DNA of 64,000 nt from Solibacteraceae bacterium (lineage in GTDB: Bacteria; Acidobacteriota; Terriglobia; Bryobacterales; Bryobacteraceae): contig JAJPJX010000071.1 in assembly GCA_021324015.1 (NCBI GenBank), positions 18,414-82,413 of the forward strand, given 5' to 3'. The stretch's first letter is position 1; every line of letters starts with the position of its first letter. Below the pieces are notes generated by a model, which was given only the letters and a program-made list of their open reading frames with translations, made no database searches and was not told the DNA's origin. Made by a program: the position numbers and the translations under genes. This document shows positions 34,713 to 44,516 of this stretch, piece by piece.

Positions 34713-35588
34713 TTGTCCCGGCGCCTGATGCTCGCTGTTCTGCCGCTCGTGATCACGGCGGGTTGCCGTTCCACGCACACCCAGGGCCCGCTGGATCCGG
34801 CTCTCGCGGCGTTCGCCCCCGCGGACTCCCTGCTCCTGGCCGGTTTCCACGTGCAGGAATTGATGGCCTCGCCCGTTTACCGGAAGCTCGCGGCGCAGAA
34901 AGGGTTCCCGCGCTTCACCGGTCTGGCCGGGCAGACCGGCTTCGACCCGGAACGCGACGTAAAAGAGTTAACGGCCGCCTATAACGGCCAGGACACCGTG
35001 CTCATCGCCCGGGGCACTTTCCAGGTGCGCATCCCCGAGTCGGCTCCGAAGACCGAGTACAAGGGCTATACGCTTTACGGCAATGCGGAGAGCGCCTTTG
35101 TGCTGGTGGATGGCCGCACGGCTTTGGCCGGGACTCCCCCCGGAGTGCGGGCCGCCATCGACCGGTCGAGGCAGGGGGGGGGCGGTCCGGATCTCCTGAG
35201 GTACGCCCAGGCCCTGCCGGCTGCCAGTCAGATCTGGGCCGTGGGAGATAACCGCCTGGCGGCCAAGGTACCCCAGACCGGCAATCTGGCCAACCTGCGG
35301 AATTTCTTCGATCCCCTGGAGTACTTCTCCCTGGTGGCGGAGGTGGGCGAGAGCCTGCATGCCACCCTGACAGGCAACTTCCGGACCGAGGCGGACGCCC
35401 AGAATCTCACCGTGGCGGCCAAGGGCATTCTGGGGCTAGGCCGCCTCAGCATCCCGGAGAACCAGTCTGACCTCGCGCGTCTCTACGACGCGGTATCGGT
35501 GGAACAGCGGCAGCGCAGCATCAAAGTGGAGGCCAGTGTGCCTGCGGACCTCGTGGATAAGGCGCTGGCCTTGCTTGGCGGCCGGTAA
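34713..35588 (+). CDS. lipoprotein of unknown function
   Basis: 291 residues. Lipoprotein signal: basic MSRR, hydrophobic LMLAVLPLVI, lipobox TAGC (Cys at residue 18). The mature domain has alternating helices and strands (PADSLLLAGFHVQEL; GQDTVLIARGTFQVRI; YTLYGNAESAFVLVDGRTAL), a style common in acidobacterial exported proteins, but I recognise no family. Start: TTG at 34713, 6 nt after the shared -10; ATG at 34728 would remove the basic N-region of the signal. Confidence 0.7.
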   Translation: MSRRLMLAVLPLVITAGCRSTHTQGPLDPALAAFAPADSLLLAGFHVQELMASPVYRKLAAQKGFPRFTGLAGQTGFDPERDVKELTAAYNGQDTVLIARGTFQVRIPESAPKTEYKGYTLYGNAESAFVLVDGRTALAGTPPGVRAAIDRSRQGGGGPDLLRYAQALPAASQIWAVGDNRLAAKVPQTGNLANLRNFFDPLEYFSLVAEVGESLHATLTGNFRTEADAQNLTVAAKGILGLGRLSIPENQSDLARLYDAVSVEQRQRSIKVEASVPADLVDKALALLGGR

Positions 35589-35629
35589 AGCGCGCTGTGG
35601 TGGTCCCGGGTTCCGCGGAGCGGCCACGC

Positions 35630-35635
35630 TATACT
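35630..35635 (+). promoter_or_regulatory. -10 hexamer of argS
   Basis: TATACT, 9 nt before the GTG start at 35645; no Shine-Dalgarno in between. The leader would be 2-3 nt. Confidence 0.6.
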
Positions 35636-35644
35636 CGTAATTTC

Positions 35645-37603
35645 GTGTTCCATCTACTTGAAGAACGAGTTCAGGCAGCCTTTCACGAGCACATTCAGGC
35701 GCGCTACGGCATCGACCTGGCGGTAACCATCGAGCAGCCGCGGCAAAGCGAGTTTGGGGAGATCGCCCTGCCCGCGGCGTTCCAACTTGCCAGGCAGCTC
35801 AAGCAGCCGCCCAAAAAGATCGCCGCGGAGCTGGCGGCGGAGATCGGCCACATCCCCGGGGTGGCGGCGATGGAAGTGGCGGGGAACGGCTATCTCAATG
35901 TGCGTTTCGACCGCGCCCGCTACGGGAGTAACCTTCTCGCGCCGCAACCGGAGCCCGAAGCGCCTGCGGGCGGCAAGATCGTCGTCGAGCACACCAACAT
36001 CAACCCTAACAAGGCCGCGCACATCGGGCACCTGCGCAACGCCGCGCTCGGCGATACGTTCGTGCGCATGCTGCGCTCCCTGGGGCAGCGAGTCGAAGTA
36101 CAGAACTACATCGACAACACGGGCGTGCAGGTGGCCGATGTGGTGGCGGGCTTTCACTACCTCGAAAAAAAGACTCCGGCCGACGTGCGCGAGTTGATCT
36201 CCCAAGCCGGCGTGCGCTTCGATTATCTGTGCTGGGACCTTTACGCCCGGACGTCGGCGCACTACCAGCGGTCGCCGGAATCGCTCGCTTGGCGCAGCCA
36301 GACCTTGCACGCCATTGAGGCCGGAGAGGGCGCGCAGGCGGAATTGGCGCACCTAGTCGCCGATGCCATCGTCGAAGCGCATCTTTCCACCATGCTGCGG
36401 CTGGGCGTCGAATACGATGTTCTGCCGCGGGAAAGCGAAATCCTGCACCTGAAGTTTTGGGCCTCCGCCTTCGAACTGCTCAAAGACCGCCAGGCCATCT
36501 ATCTGGAAACTCAGGGCAAGAACGCCGGCTGCTGGGTCATGCCCGCGGCGGCGTTTTCGGCCGATGCGGAATCCGAGGACAGCAAGGTGATCGTCCGCTC
36601 CGACGGTACGGTCACGTATGTCGGGAAAGACATCGCCTACCAGCTCTGGAAGTTCGGGCTCCTCGGCAAGGACTTTTACTACCGCCCGCTGCGTCGCTAC
36701 GCCGATGGCCGCGTGCTGTGGGTCACCACGGACAAGCCAGTGAATGCAGAAGCATCCGTCCCGGAGTTCGGCCACGCCGCACGCGTATACAACGTGATCG
36801 ACGTGCGGCAATCCTATTTGCAGGATGTTGTGGTGGCCGGCTTGAAGGCGTTGGGCTTCAGCGGGCAGGCCGGCGAGTCCATCCACTTCTCCTACGAAAT
36901 GGTGGCGCTTTCACCGCGTTGCTGCGCGGAACTGGGCATCCTCCTCTCCGAAGAGGATCGCCGGCGCCCGTACGTGGAAGTTTCGGGCCGCAAGGGCCTG
37001 GGCGTGAAGGCCGACGACCTGATCGACAAACTGATCGGCAAAGCCCTCGAGGAAGTGGCCTCGCGGCACCCGGAGGCCCCCGCCGAAGAGCAGGGCCGCG
37101 TTGCCACGCAAATCGCGGTGGGCGCGCTGCGCTACTTTCTGCTCAAGTATACGCGTAATTCCGTGATCGCCTTCGATTTCCAGGAAGCTCTCAGCTTCGA
37201 AGGCGAGACTGGCCCCTACGTGCAGTATGCCGCCGTGCGGGCTCGCAACATCCTGCGTAAGCTCCAGGAGCGCGGCGAATCCCTGCCGGATTTTGCGGCG
37301 GAACTGCCGCCCGAAGCCATGGGCCGCCAGCTTCGCTTCGAGGACTTCTGGCAGGTCCTGCTCGCCGCCTCGAAGGCGGATGCGGCGGTCGAGCGGGCCG
37401 TTACCGCCGGCGAACCCGCCCACGTGGCCAAGTATGCCTTCCAACTGGCCCAGGCCTTCAACAACTTCTATCACCAATACCCCATCCTGCACGAAGAAAA
37501 CCGCGAGAAGAAGGTCTTCCTGCTCTGGATGACAGAGTTTTTCCGGGCGCAACTGGAACGTACGCTGGATATTTTGGGTATCGCGATTCCGGACTACATG
37601 TAA
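35645..37603 (+). CDS. argS: arginyl-tRNA synthetase
   Basis: 652 residues, class I synthetase. It has the N-terminal Add1 domain, the HIGH motif in NPNKAAHIGHLRNAALGD (about residue 128), and YVEVSGRKGLGVKADDLIDK (about 450), the form that takes the place of KMSKS in many ArgRS. The C-terminal anticodon-binding DALR domain ends with FRAQLERTLDILGIAIPDYM. GTG at 35645 is preferred because of the -10 at 35630; the open frame begins at 35597. Confidence 0.95.
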   Translation: MFHLLEERVQAAFHEHIQARYGIDLAVTIEQPRQSEFGEIALPAAFQLARQLKQPPKKIAAELAAEIGHIPGVAAMEVAGNGYLNVRFDRARYGSNLLAPQPEPEAPAGGKIVVEHTNINPNKAAHIGHLRNAALGDTFVRMLRSLGQRVEVQNYIDNTGVQVADVVAGFHYLEKKTPADVRELISQAGVRFDYLCWDLYARTSAHYQRSPESLAWRSQTLHAIEAGEGAQAELAHLVADAIVEAHLSTMLRLGVEYDVLPRESEILHLKFWASAFELLKDRQAIYLETQGKNAGCWVMPAAAFSADAESEDSKVIVRSDGTVTYVGKDIAYQLWKFGLLGKDFYYRPLRRYADGRVLWVTTDKPVNAEASVPEFGHAARVYNVIDVRQSYLQDVVVAGLKALGFSGQAGESIHFSYEMVALSPRCCAELGILLSEEDRRRPYVEVSGRKGLGVKADDLIDKLIGKALEEVASRHPEAPAEEQGRVATQIAVGALRYFLLKYTRNSVIAFDFQEALSFEGETGPYVQYAAVRARNILRKLQERGESLPDFAAELPPEAMGRQLRFEDFWQVLLAASKADAAVERAVTAGEPAHVAKYAFQLAQAFNNFYHQYPILHEENREKKVFLLWMTEFFRAQLERTLDILGIAIPDYM

Positions 37604-37614
37604 ATCGGGCTCGT

Positions 37615-37620
37615 TATAAT
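37615..37620 (+). promoter_or_regulatory. -10 hexamer of the aconitase gene
   Basis: A perfect TATAAT in the 25 nt between argS and acnA, 8 nt before the ATG at 37629 and 5 nt before an in-frame GTG at 37626. It implies a separate, near-leaderless promoter for acnA. Confidence 0.65.
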
Positions 37621-37628
37621 TGATAGTG

Positions 37629-40313
37629 ATGCCCAAAAATACGTTTGGAGCCGCGTCCAAGTTGGGCGTGGGTGATGCCGAGTATGAGATTTTCCGCCTG
37701 AGCTCGCTGGAAGAACAGAACATCGGCCAGGTTTCCCGCCTGCCCTTTTCGACCAGGATCCTGCTCGAAAACCTGCTGCGGCAGGAGGACGGCCAAAAGG
37801 TAACTGCCGATGACGTGGCCTACGTGGCCCGCGGCGCCGGCGAACCCAACAGTAAAGAGATCAGCTTCATGCCCGCCCGCGTCCTCCTGCAGGACTTCAC
37901 GGGAGTGCCTGCCGTGGTGGATCTCGCGGCCATGCGCGACGCCTTGAAAGACATGGGCGCCGATCCAAAGCTCGCCAATCCCCTGCTGCCGGCCGACCTG
38001 GTGATCGACCACTCCGTGCAGGTAGATCGCTTCGGCAGCAGAGATGCCTTTGATGTGAACGCGCTGCTGGAGTTCCAGCGGAACCGCGAGCGCTACATCC
38101 TATTGCGCTGGGGACAGACGGCTTTCCAAAACTTCCGGGTCGTGCCGCCGGATACGGGAATCGTGCACCAGGTGAACCTGGAATACCTGGCGAGTGTGGT
38201 CTTCCGCCGGCAGAGCCCGAACGGGTGGCAGGCCTATCCGGATTCGCTGGTGGGCACCGACTCGCACACCACCATGGTGAACGGCCTGGGCGTGCTGGGC
38301 TGGGGTGTTGGCGGCATCGAAGCCGAGGCCTGCATGCTCGGCCAGCCCATCTCCATGCTGCTGCCGCCAGTGGTGGGTTTCAAGCTGCACGGCCGCCTGA
38401 AAGAAGGCTGCACCGCTACCGACCTGGTGCTCACCATCACGCAAATTCTGCGCAAGAAGGGCGTGGTGGGCAAGTTTGTGGAATTCTATGGCCCGGGTCT
38501 GAGCGCGCTCAGCCTGGCCGACCGCGCCACCGTGGCCAACATGGCCCCCGAGTACGGCGCCACCATGGGCTTCTTCCCCGTAGACGCGGAGACCCTCGAG
38601 TATCTGCGCTTCACGAATCGCGATGCGCACCTGATCGAACTCGTGGAAGCCTACACCAAGGCGCAGGGCCTGTTTCGCACCGATCAGACCCCCGATCCGG
38701 TATACACCGAAACGGTGGACCTGGACCTCGCCACGGTGACGCCTTCTATGGCGGGCCCCAAGCGGCCGCAGGACCGCGTGGAACTACCCGAGGTGAGGAA
38801 GAACTTCCTGGCCGCTTTCGGTTCGGCCGGCAGCAAACCCGTGCAAGTTCAGATGAACGGCAGCCAGGCCACCATCGATAACGGCGCGGTGGTGATCGCC
38901 GCCATCACCAGTTGCACGAACACGTCGAACCCTTCGGTGATGCTGGCCGCCGGCCTGCTGGCCAAGAAGGCTGTGGAACGCGGCTTGAAGCGCAAGCCCT
39001 GGGTCAAAACCAGCCTGGCGCCGGGATCCAAGGTGGTTACGGATTACTACCGCGAGGCGGGCCTGACCCCTTACCTGGAGGCGCTCAACTTCCACCTGGT
39101 GGGCTATGGCTGCACCACCTGCATCGGTAACAGCGGCCCTTTGCCCGAGCCGGTCGCCGCCGCGGTGCAGAAAGAGAACCTAGTGGCCGTTTCGGTGTTG
39201 AGCGGCAATCGCAACTTTGAGGGCCGTGTCAACGCCCTGGTCAAGGCGAATTACCTGGCCTCGCCGCCGCTGGTTGTGGCCTATGCCTTGGCCGGACGCA
39301 TCGATATGGACCTCACCTCCGAACCGCTGGGGGAAGGTTCCGACGGTCGTCCCGTTTACCTGCGCGACATCTGGCCCACCAATGAAGAAGTGCGCTCCCT
39401 GGTGCGGCGGGTAATCCAGCGCGACATGTTCCAGCACGAGTACGAGCGAGCCTTTGACGGCGACGCCAACTGGAAGACCCTGCCCGTGCCCACGGGTGAC
39501 ATCTACATGTGGGACAACGAATCGACCTATATCAAAAAGCCGCCTTACTTCGAAAAGATGGTGGATCCGCAGAAGTCCATCACGGACCTCCATTCGATGC
39601 GTGTGCTGGCGCTGCTGGGCGACTCGATCACCACGGACCATATTTCGCCGGCGGGTTCGATTGCCAAAGACAGCCCGGCCGGCCGCTACTTGATCTCGCT
39701 GGGAGTGGAGCCGAAGGACTTCAACTCCTACGGCGCGCGCCGCGGGAACCACGAGGTGATGGTGCGTGGCACACTGGCGAACGTGCGATTGCGCAATCAG
39801 CTCGCCCCTGGCACCGAAGGCGGCTGGACTACCTATCAGCCCGGCGGCGAGCAGATGTACATTTACGATGCGGCCATGCGCTATCAGCAGGAAGGCGTGC
39901 CGCTGCTCATCCTCGCCGGCAAGGAATACGGATCCGGCTCCTCGCGTGACTGGGCCGCCAAAGGAGTGTTGCTTCTCGGAGTGAAGGCGGTGATCGCCGA
40001 AAGCTTCGAGCGCATTCACCGCACCAACCTGGTGGGCATGGGCGTCCTCCCCCTGCAATTCCTGCCGGGGGAGAGCGCGGCCAGCCTGAAGCTCTCCGGC
40101 GGAGAGGTCTACCACGTCGAAGGTGTGCCCGGCGCGCTAAACGGAGGGATGCGCCGCGCCAATGTGCGAGCCGTGGCGGCTGACGGCTCCCAGACCACCT
40201 TCCAGGTGGACGTGCGGGTGGATACGCCGCAAAAGGTGGAATACTACCGTCATGGCGGCATTCTGCCGTACGTGCTGCGGCAACTCGCCGGCGCCGTTGC
40301 CGCCGCCAGGTAG
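37629..40313 (+). CDS. acnA: aconitate hydratase (AcnA type)
   Basis: 894 residues. Iron-sulfur enzyme of the TCA cycle that isomerises citrate to isocitrate. [19 protein letters not shown] lies near residue 210, the first cluster Cys in [14 protein letters not shown] (about 430), the other two in [11 protein letters not shown] (about 497), and the swivelling-domain Arg loop in [13 protein letters not shown] (about 768). Length and order match AcnA/IRP-type aconitase rather than AcnB. ATG 37629 is used; GTG 37626 is possible. Confidence 0.95.
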   Translation: MPKNTFGAASKLGVGDAEYEIFRLSSLEEQNIGQVSRLPFSTRILLENLLRQEDGQKVTADDVAYVARGAGEPNSKEISFMPARVLLQDFTGVPAVVDLAAMRDALKDMGADPKLANPLLPADLVIDHSVQVDRFGSRDAFDVNALLEFQRNRERYILLRWGQTAFQNFRVVPPDTGIVHQVNLEYLASVVFRRQSPNGWQAYPDSLVGTDSHTTMVNGLGVLGWGVGGIEAEACMLGQPISMLLPPVVGFKLHGRLKEGCTATDLVLTITQILRKKGVVGKFVEFYGPGLSALSLADRATVANMAPEYGATMGFFPVDAETLEYLRFTNRDAHLIELVEAYTKAQGLFRTDQTPDPVYTETVDLDLATVTPSMAGPKRPQDRVELPEVRKNFLAAFGSAGSKPVQVQMNGSQATIDNGAVVIAAITSCTNTSNPSVMLAAGLLAKKAVERGLKRKPWVKTSLAPGSKVVTDYYREAGLTPYLEALNFHLVGYGCTTCIGNSGPLPEPVAAAVQKENLVAVSVLSGNRNFEGRVNALVKANYLASPPLVVAYALAGRIDMDLTSEPLGEGSDGRPVYLRDIWPTNEEVRSLVRRVIQRDMFQHEYERAFDGDANWKTLPVPTGDIYMWDNESTYIKKPPYFEKMVDPQKSITDLHSMRVLALLGDSITTDHISPAGSIAKDSPAGRYLISLGVEPKDFNSYGARRGNHEVMVRGTLANVRLRNQLAPGTEGGWTTYQPGGEQMYIYDAAMRYQQEGVPLLILAGKEYGSGSSRDWAAKGVLLLGVKAVIAESFERIHRTNLVGMGVLPLQFLPGESAASLKLSGGEVYHVEGVPGALNGGMRRANVRAVAADGSQTTFQVDVRVDTPQKVEYYRHGGILPYVLRQLAGAVAAAR

Positions 40314-40356
40314 CCGCCCGGAGTTGCCCCCAAACACCTCAATGCATAAAATGGCA

Positions 40357-40378
40357 GGGGCGGGATGGAACCCGCCCC
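40357..40378. terminator. hairpin after acnA
   Basis: GGGGCGGG-ATGGAA-CCCGCCCC, a perfect 8-bp stem 44 nt after the acnA stop. No T-run follows on the plus strand, so it is a possible terminator or 3'-end stabiliser only. Confidence 0.45.
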
Positions 40379-40398
40379 GAAACGCCAAACGGGGGCAT

Positions 40399-40665
40399 AT
40401 GTCGGATCGCGCTTTCTTGTTCGTCTTCAGCATCCTGGTGGTGGTCGCGTCGTTAGGCGCGGCTGGTTGGCTGTTGGCTAGCGGTCAGGCCGGTAGTGTC
40501 GATGGCCTTTTTCTCCTGCTGACTTGCCTGCTGATCGCTCTCGCGTTCAGTCTGTACCTGGTTTTCGTCATCCGGCGGGCCATGGAGTCTCTCGCTGAAC
40601 CGCCCGCCGCCAAGCCTAAAGCGGTGCCCGCCACGCAAGCCAAACCCGCCCCGGTCGCTCAGTGA
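40399..40665 (+). CDS. small two-helix membrane protein
   Basis: 88 residues. Helices FLFVFSILVVVASLGAAGWLL (about 6-26) and LFLLLTCLLIALAFSLYLVFV (about 37-57), then a Pro/Ala/Lys-rich cytoplasmic tail (about 65-88). ATG at 40399 follows GGGGG by a few nt. No family recognised; similar small Ala/Pro-tailed membrane proteins are common in this phylum. Confidence 0.65.
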   Translation: MSDRAFLFVFSILVVVASLGAAGWLLASGQAGSVDGLFLLLTCLLIALAFSLYLVFVIRRAMESLAEPPAAKPKAVPATQAKPAPVAQ

Positions 40666-40693
40666 AAATGGTGAGGCGCGGGGCGCTACACTG

Positions 40694-42415
40694 ATGCGCC
40701 TGCACATCTCCATCTTTCTCGCCATCCTTCTGTGTGGGCGCCCTGGGGCTTTTGCCGGGCAGGTTACGATCTCGGTGCTCGCCACGACGGATCTGCACGG
40801 GACGATCTATCCGGTGGACTACTACACGGATCGCCCGGCGGCGCGTGGCCTGGCCAAGATCGCCTCGCTGGTCGCGGCGGCGCGGGCGGAAAATCCCCAT
40901 AGCCTGTTAATCGACTGCGGCGACACCATCGAAGGTTCCCCACTGGAGTACGTCTACCAAAAGCTGGTAGCCGATGGCAGGGCGCCTCTGCACCTGGCCC
41001 CGCCCGACCCCCCTCTGGCTGGGGACCCCATGATGCTCGTGATGAACCAGTTGGGCTACGCGGTGATGGCCGTGGGCAATCACGAATTCAACTTCGGGTT
41101 GCGCAATCTCGCCACAGCCCGGCAGGATGCCCATTTTCCCTGGATCTCGGCCAATATCCGAGTGGCGCCCGGAGGCCGGGAGAAGCCCTTTGCGTCCTAC
41201 GTGGTCAAGCAGATCGCGGGTGTGCGGGTAGCCGTCATCGGTCTCACGACCCCAGCCGTGCCCACCTGGGAAAAGCCAGAAAACCTGGGTGCCTACCGGT
41301 TCCTCGACTCCCTGCCCGCCGTGCAGGCGGCGGTCGCCGAACTCCGGCGCAATCTGCATCCCGATTTGATTGTTCTCGCCGCGCATTCCGGCATGGGACG
41401 GGATCTGAAAACCGGGGCGGCCATAGATCCGGCCGAAAACCAAGTCTACGAGATCGCCACCCATACCAAAGGTCTGGACGCGATCGTGTTCGGCCACAGC
41501 CACCAGGAGCTGGCCGGCGCCCGCTTCGGCGACGTCCTGCTGGTGCAGCCGAAGAACTGGGGAATCTCGCTCGCCCGCCTCGATTTCGTCCTGGAGGGCG
41601 AGCCTGGCGCCTGGAAGGTAGCGCATAAGGAAGCCCGTTTGCTGCCGGTCACCGATGCTACGCCGGTTGATCCGGCAATCCTGCGCCTGGCACTACCCTA
41701 TCACTCGTTTGCCGAACGCTACCTGAATACGCCTGTTGCCCAGGCGCCCCGCCCCCTGGACGGCCGTCGAGGCCGCGTCGAGGACACCGCCCTGGTGGAC
41801 GCCATCCAAGCCGTCCAACTCTACTATTCGAAAGCAGAGATTTCCTTCACCTCCCTGTTCCGGCCGCGCATCTTTCTGCACCAGGGACCTGTAACCGTGC
41901 GGCAGATCGCAGCGCTTTATATCTACGACAATCAGCTTTATTCGATTGAAGGTACCGGTCAAATGGTCAAGGACGCCCTGGAGAACGCTGCCCGCTACTT
42001 TGTCTCCTGCCAGGGCCAGGGCTGCGCCTCGCCGCCGCTTACCGACCCCCACGTGCTGGGCTTCAACTATGACATGGCGGAAGGCGTGCGATATGAGATC
42101 GACCTCACGCGCCCGGTGGGCGACCGAATACGGAACTTGACCTGGAAAGGACGGCCACTGGCAGCGGAACAGAAATTGCTCATTGCTGTCAATAGCTACC
42201 GGGCGGCGGGCAGCGGCGGTTACGGCATGTTCGCGCACGCCAAAATCGTCTGGCGCTCGACGGAAGGAATTCGGGACTTGATGGTGCGCTATTATACCGA
42301 GCATCGGGCCTTGCCGGCCGAAGCCGATGAAAACTGGCGTATCGTGCCGGAGCAGGCTCGCAGGACACTGGAACGGCAGGCGTTGGTCGAGGCGAGTCGT
42401 GATTCGTTATTTTGA
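40694..42415 (+). CDS. exported 5'-nucleotidase / 2',3'-cyclic-nucleotide phosphodiesterase
   Basis: 573 residues. Signal peptide LHISIFLAILLCGRPGAFA. The metallophosphatase domain has all metal motifs: TTDLHGTIYPVD (about residue 31), DCGDTIEG (about 75), VGNHEFNFG (about 128), LAAHSGMG (about 230) and VFGHSHQE (about 265). The C-terminal 5'-nucleotidase domain (about 340-560) includes FNYDMAEGVRYEIDL. It probably releases phosphate and nucleosides in the periplasm. A TACACT is only 2 nt before the ATG, too close to serve as -10 for this start. Confidence 0.9.
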   Translation: MRLHISIFLAILLCGRPGAFAGQVTISVLATTDLHGTIYPVDYYTDRPAARGLAKIASLVAAARAENPHSLLIDCGDTIEGSPLEYVYQKLVADGRAPLHLAPPDPPLAGDPMMLVMNQLGYAVMAVGNHEFNFGLRNLATARQDAHFPWISANIRVAPGGREKPFASYVVKQIAGVRVAVIGLTTPAVPTWEKPENLGAYRFLDSLPAVQAAVAELRRNLHPDLIVLAAHSGMGRDLKTGAAIDPAENQVYEIATHTKGLDAIVFGHSHQELAGARFGDVLLVQPKNWGISLARLDFVLEGEPGAWKVAHKEARLLPVTDATPVDPAILRLALPYHSFAERYLNTPVAQAPRPLDGRRGRVEDTALVDAIQAVQLYYSKAEISFTSLFRPRIFLHQGPVTVRQIAALYIYDNQLYSIEGTGQMVKDALENAARYFVSCQGQGCASPPLTDPHVLGFNYDMAEGVRYEIDLTRPVGDRIRNLTWKGRPLAAEQKLLIAVNSYRAAGSGGYGMFAHAKIVWRSTEGIRDLMVRYYTEHRALPAEADENWRIVPEQARRTLERQALVEASRDSLF

Positions 42416-42439
42416 ATTCAGGATGGTTGGTGAATCCCG

Positions 42440-42838
42440 ATGAAGAAACTGTGGCTTTTACCATGCTTGGCGATGGTTCTGACCGCGGCGGATATTTCCG
42501 GCAAGTGGATCGGCAGCATCGAAGTTGCCGATGATTCCAGCGGCACGACGATCAACACCCCCGTCCGGGCTGAGTTCGAACAGAAGTCCAACCTGCTTTC
42601 CGGAAAGATCGGAAGGCGCGAAGATCAGCAAACTGAGTCCATCCGCAATGGCAAAGTGGAGGGGACCAAAATCGTTTTCGAAGTCACGTCGCCGGAGACC
42701 GCGGGAGCGATGAAGTTCGACCTCACCCTGGAGGGCGACCGCATCGAGGGTAACATGAAAGGTTCGCTCGACAGCGGCCCGATCACCGGGAAGGTACACC
42801 TGGTTCGCCAGGCGGCAAGCACCACGCCGCAACCGTAG
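42440..42838 (+). CDS. small exported beta-rich protein
   Basis: 132 residues. Signal peptide KKLWLLPCLAMVLTA, then a lipocalin-like run of strands (ISGKWIGSIEVADD; VRAEFEQKSNLLSGKIG; KIVFEVTSPETAGAMKFDL; IEGNMKGSLDSGPITGKV). This pattern recurs in exported acidobacterial proteins of unknown function. 24 nt after the nucleotidase, so perhaps co-transcribed. Convergent with the TPR gene, stops 9 nt apart. Confidence 0.7.
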   Translation: MKKLWLLPCLAMVLTAADISGKWIGSIEVADDSSGTTINTPVRAEFEQKSNLLSGKIGRREDQQTESIRNGKVEGTKIVFEVTSPETAGAMKFDLTLEGDRIEGNMKGSLDSGPITGKVHLVRQAASTTPQP

Positions 42839-42847
42839 CTGTCTCAC

Positions 42848-44035
42848 TCACTTTTTGGATTCCAATTCTGCTTTCAACTGGCGGTAGGCGGTCTCTTCGT
42901 AATTAACCTTGAGCCTTTCCCTGCCCTCGCTACGCGGATCCCCTGGCCGCGCGCCCTGATTCTTCAGTGCCCGGCCCAGCAATGCCATGGCCTCTCCGTC
43001 ATTCGGATTGCGATCCAGAGCGGCGCGAAAGTTCTCGGCGGCCGGGCCGAATTGTCCGGCCTTCCACAGGGCGTAGCCCAGATTGAAGTGATAGTCCGGG
43101 TCGGCGTTGTCCCCTTCCAGCGCCTTGCGGAAGTTCTCCAGAGCTTCGGGCTTGGCCAGGCGCGCCTCGGCTGCCCCCAGATCGTTGTACACCTCGTTGA
43201 GCGGCACCTGCGCGGCAACGATCTGGAAGGCAGTCACAGCGCCGGTAAAATCGCCCGTGTAATAACGTGACAAACCCAGAAAGAATTGCGCCTCCAGGTA
43301 CCGGGAGTCGGACTTTCGGACGCGTTCCAGCCACCGCGCGGCCGTGCTGTAATCTTTCTTGCCCCAGTAAATCTTGCCCAACTGAAAGCACGGCTGCGAG
43401 TAGTGGTCGTCAAGGCGCGCCGCCTGGGTGAAGAGACGGTTCTTCTGCTCCGGATTGACCGCCAGCAGACCCCGCACATAGCTCTCGATAGCATCCACCC
43501 GCACCGGCGGCCGGGCTTGCAGGAATTCCTGTTCGGAAGGAGTGGTTTTGGGGACCAGGAATTGCAGCGCCCGCCATCCCAGGTGCGTTTCCAGGGCCGC
43601 CAGGTCTTCCAGCGCGCCGATCTCAGTAAACTCCCCACCCTGCTTCATCCGCTTCACGTTCAAAATGCGCGCGGAGATATGCAGAGAGCCTCGGGAAGAC
43701 GCAGCGCCCACGGCCGGAGGAGTCAGCGCGTAGTGACCGTAGATCACATCTTCGGCGTCCAGACTTTCACCCACTTTGATGATCGATGCGTGCGTCAGCA
43801 CGGCGTCCGGCCGCAGCGACAGGCGCCGGTACGCCTCCAGCCGATCCTCCCGGTCGAGGACCAGGACCCCTTGCGATGACAGCGCGTCGCGCACCGTCTC
43901 CGCAATGCTTTCCCCGATCCAGTCCAGATCCGCCGATTGCGACCGGTTGAAAAAGGACAAGACTACCACCGGATCGGCGCGCAAAAAACCAGACAAAAGC
44001 ATCCCTATTGCGGAAACAAGGAGGAAACGGTGCAT
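42848..44035 (-). CDS. exported TPR protein with FlgO/TolB-like N-terminal domain
   Basis: 395 residues. Signal peptide RFLLVSAIGMLLSGFLRA. Residues about 22-150 (VVVLSFFNRSQSADLDWIG, ESIAETVRDALSSQGVLVLD, EDVIYGHYAL) look like the FlgO/CsgG-type alpha/beta domain of outer-membrane-associated proteins. Residues about 200-380 hold TPR units (QPCFQLGKIYWGKKDYSTAA, PDYHFNLGYALWKAGQFGPA). A scaffold role is likely. ATG at 44035 is preceded by AAAGGAG; TACACT lies at 44044-44049 (minus). Confidence 0.78.
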   Translation of the reverse strand: MHRFLLVSAIGMLLSGFLRADPVVVLSFFNRSQSADLDWIGESIAETVRDALSSQGVLVLDREDRLEAYRRLSLRPDAVLTHASIIKVGESLDAEDVIYGHYALTPPAVGAASSRGSLHISARILNVKRMKQGGEFTEIGALEDLAALETHLGWRALQFLVPKTTPSEQEFLQARPPVRVDAIESYVRGLLAVNPEQKNRLFTQAARLDDHYSQPCFQLGKIYWGKKDYSTAARWLERVRKSDSRYLEAQFFLGLSRYYTGDFTGAVTAFQIVAAQVPLNEVYNDLGAAEARLAKPEALENFRKALEGDNADPDYHFNLGYALWKAGQFGPAAENFRAALDRNPNDGEAMALLGRALKNQGARPGDPRSEGRERLKVNYEETAYRQLKAELESKK

Positions 44036-44063
44036 CTCCTTTCAGTGTAACGTAGGGCGGGGA

Positions 44064-44414
44064 TCAGAACCCCCCGCCTTTCGCTTCGCTACCGGTATTC
44101 ACCACCAGGCGCGTTTTGGTGCCGCCCAGGCGGATTTCCTGAATCTTGTACTTCCCCTCGCTGTTGTTGTAACGCACCGTTGTGGAGGCGAACTTGTTGT
44201 TCTCCGTCTCCACCTTCACGGGCGCGGAGATGCGGGTCTTCCCGCTCTTGATGGTGACTTGCTGGCCTTCGAGTTCCACCGTGTACTGGCCCGGCTTCAG
44301 CTCCGTTCCGGCGATCGAAGCCGGCTGCGGCAGGGTCACCGAATAGGATTTCGCGTGTGCGGTGGCCATCGAAACTCCCAGCACAGCGATCGCAAGCAGT
44401 AATCTACGTGTCAT
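44064..44414 (-). CDS. small exported protein
   Basis: 116 residues. Signal peptide RRLLLAIAVLGVSMATAHA, then mostly strands (YSVTLPQPASIAGTELKPG, YTVELEGQQVTIKSGKTRI, VRYNNSEGKYKIQEIRL). I do not recognise a family, although similar short exported proteins are frequent in Acidobacteriota. GGAGGAAG lies just upstream of the ATG. Next downstream is the TPR gene on the same strand, 28 nt away. Confidence 0.72.
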   Translation of the reverse strand: MTRRLLLAIAVLGVSMATAHAKSYSVTLPQPASIAGTELKPGQYTVELEGQQVTIKSGKTRISAPVKVETENNKFASTTVRYNNSEGKYKIQEIRLGGTKTRLVVNTGSEAKGGGF

Positions 44415-44516
44415 CTTTCTTCCTCCAGAGTGCGATTAGAAATCGTTTGTCTGCCGTACAGGAGATATTACGAACGAAGGGCAAAAACGTTCCGTACTGT
44501 TTACGCGCAAACCAGG

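Noticed and set aside
35597..35644. Earlier start for argS
   Set aside because: The added residues are unlike ArgRS N termini and cover the TATACT -10; GTG at 35645 fits the family start.
40687..40692. TACACT as the -10 of the nucleotidase gene
   Set aside because: It ends 2 nt before the ATG, so transcription would begin inside the coding sequence and lose the start codon.
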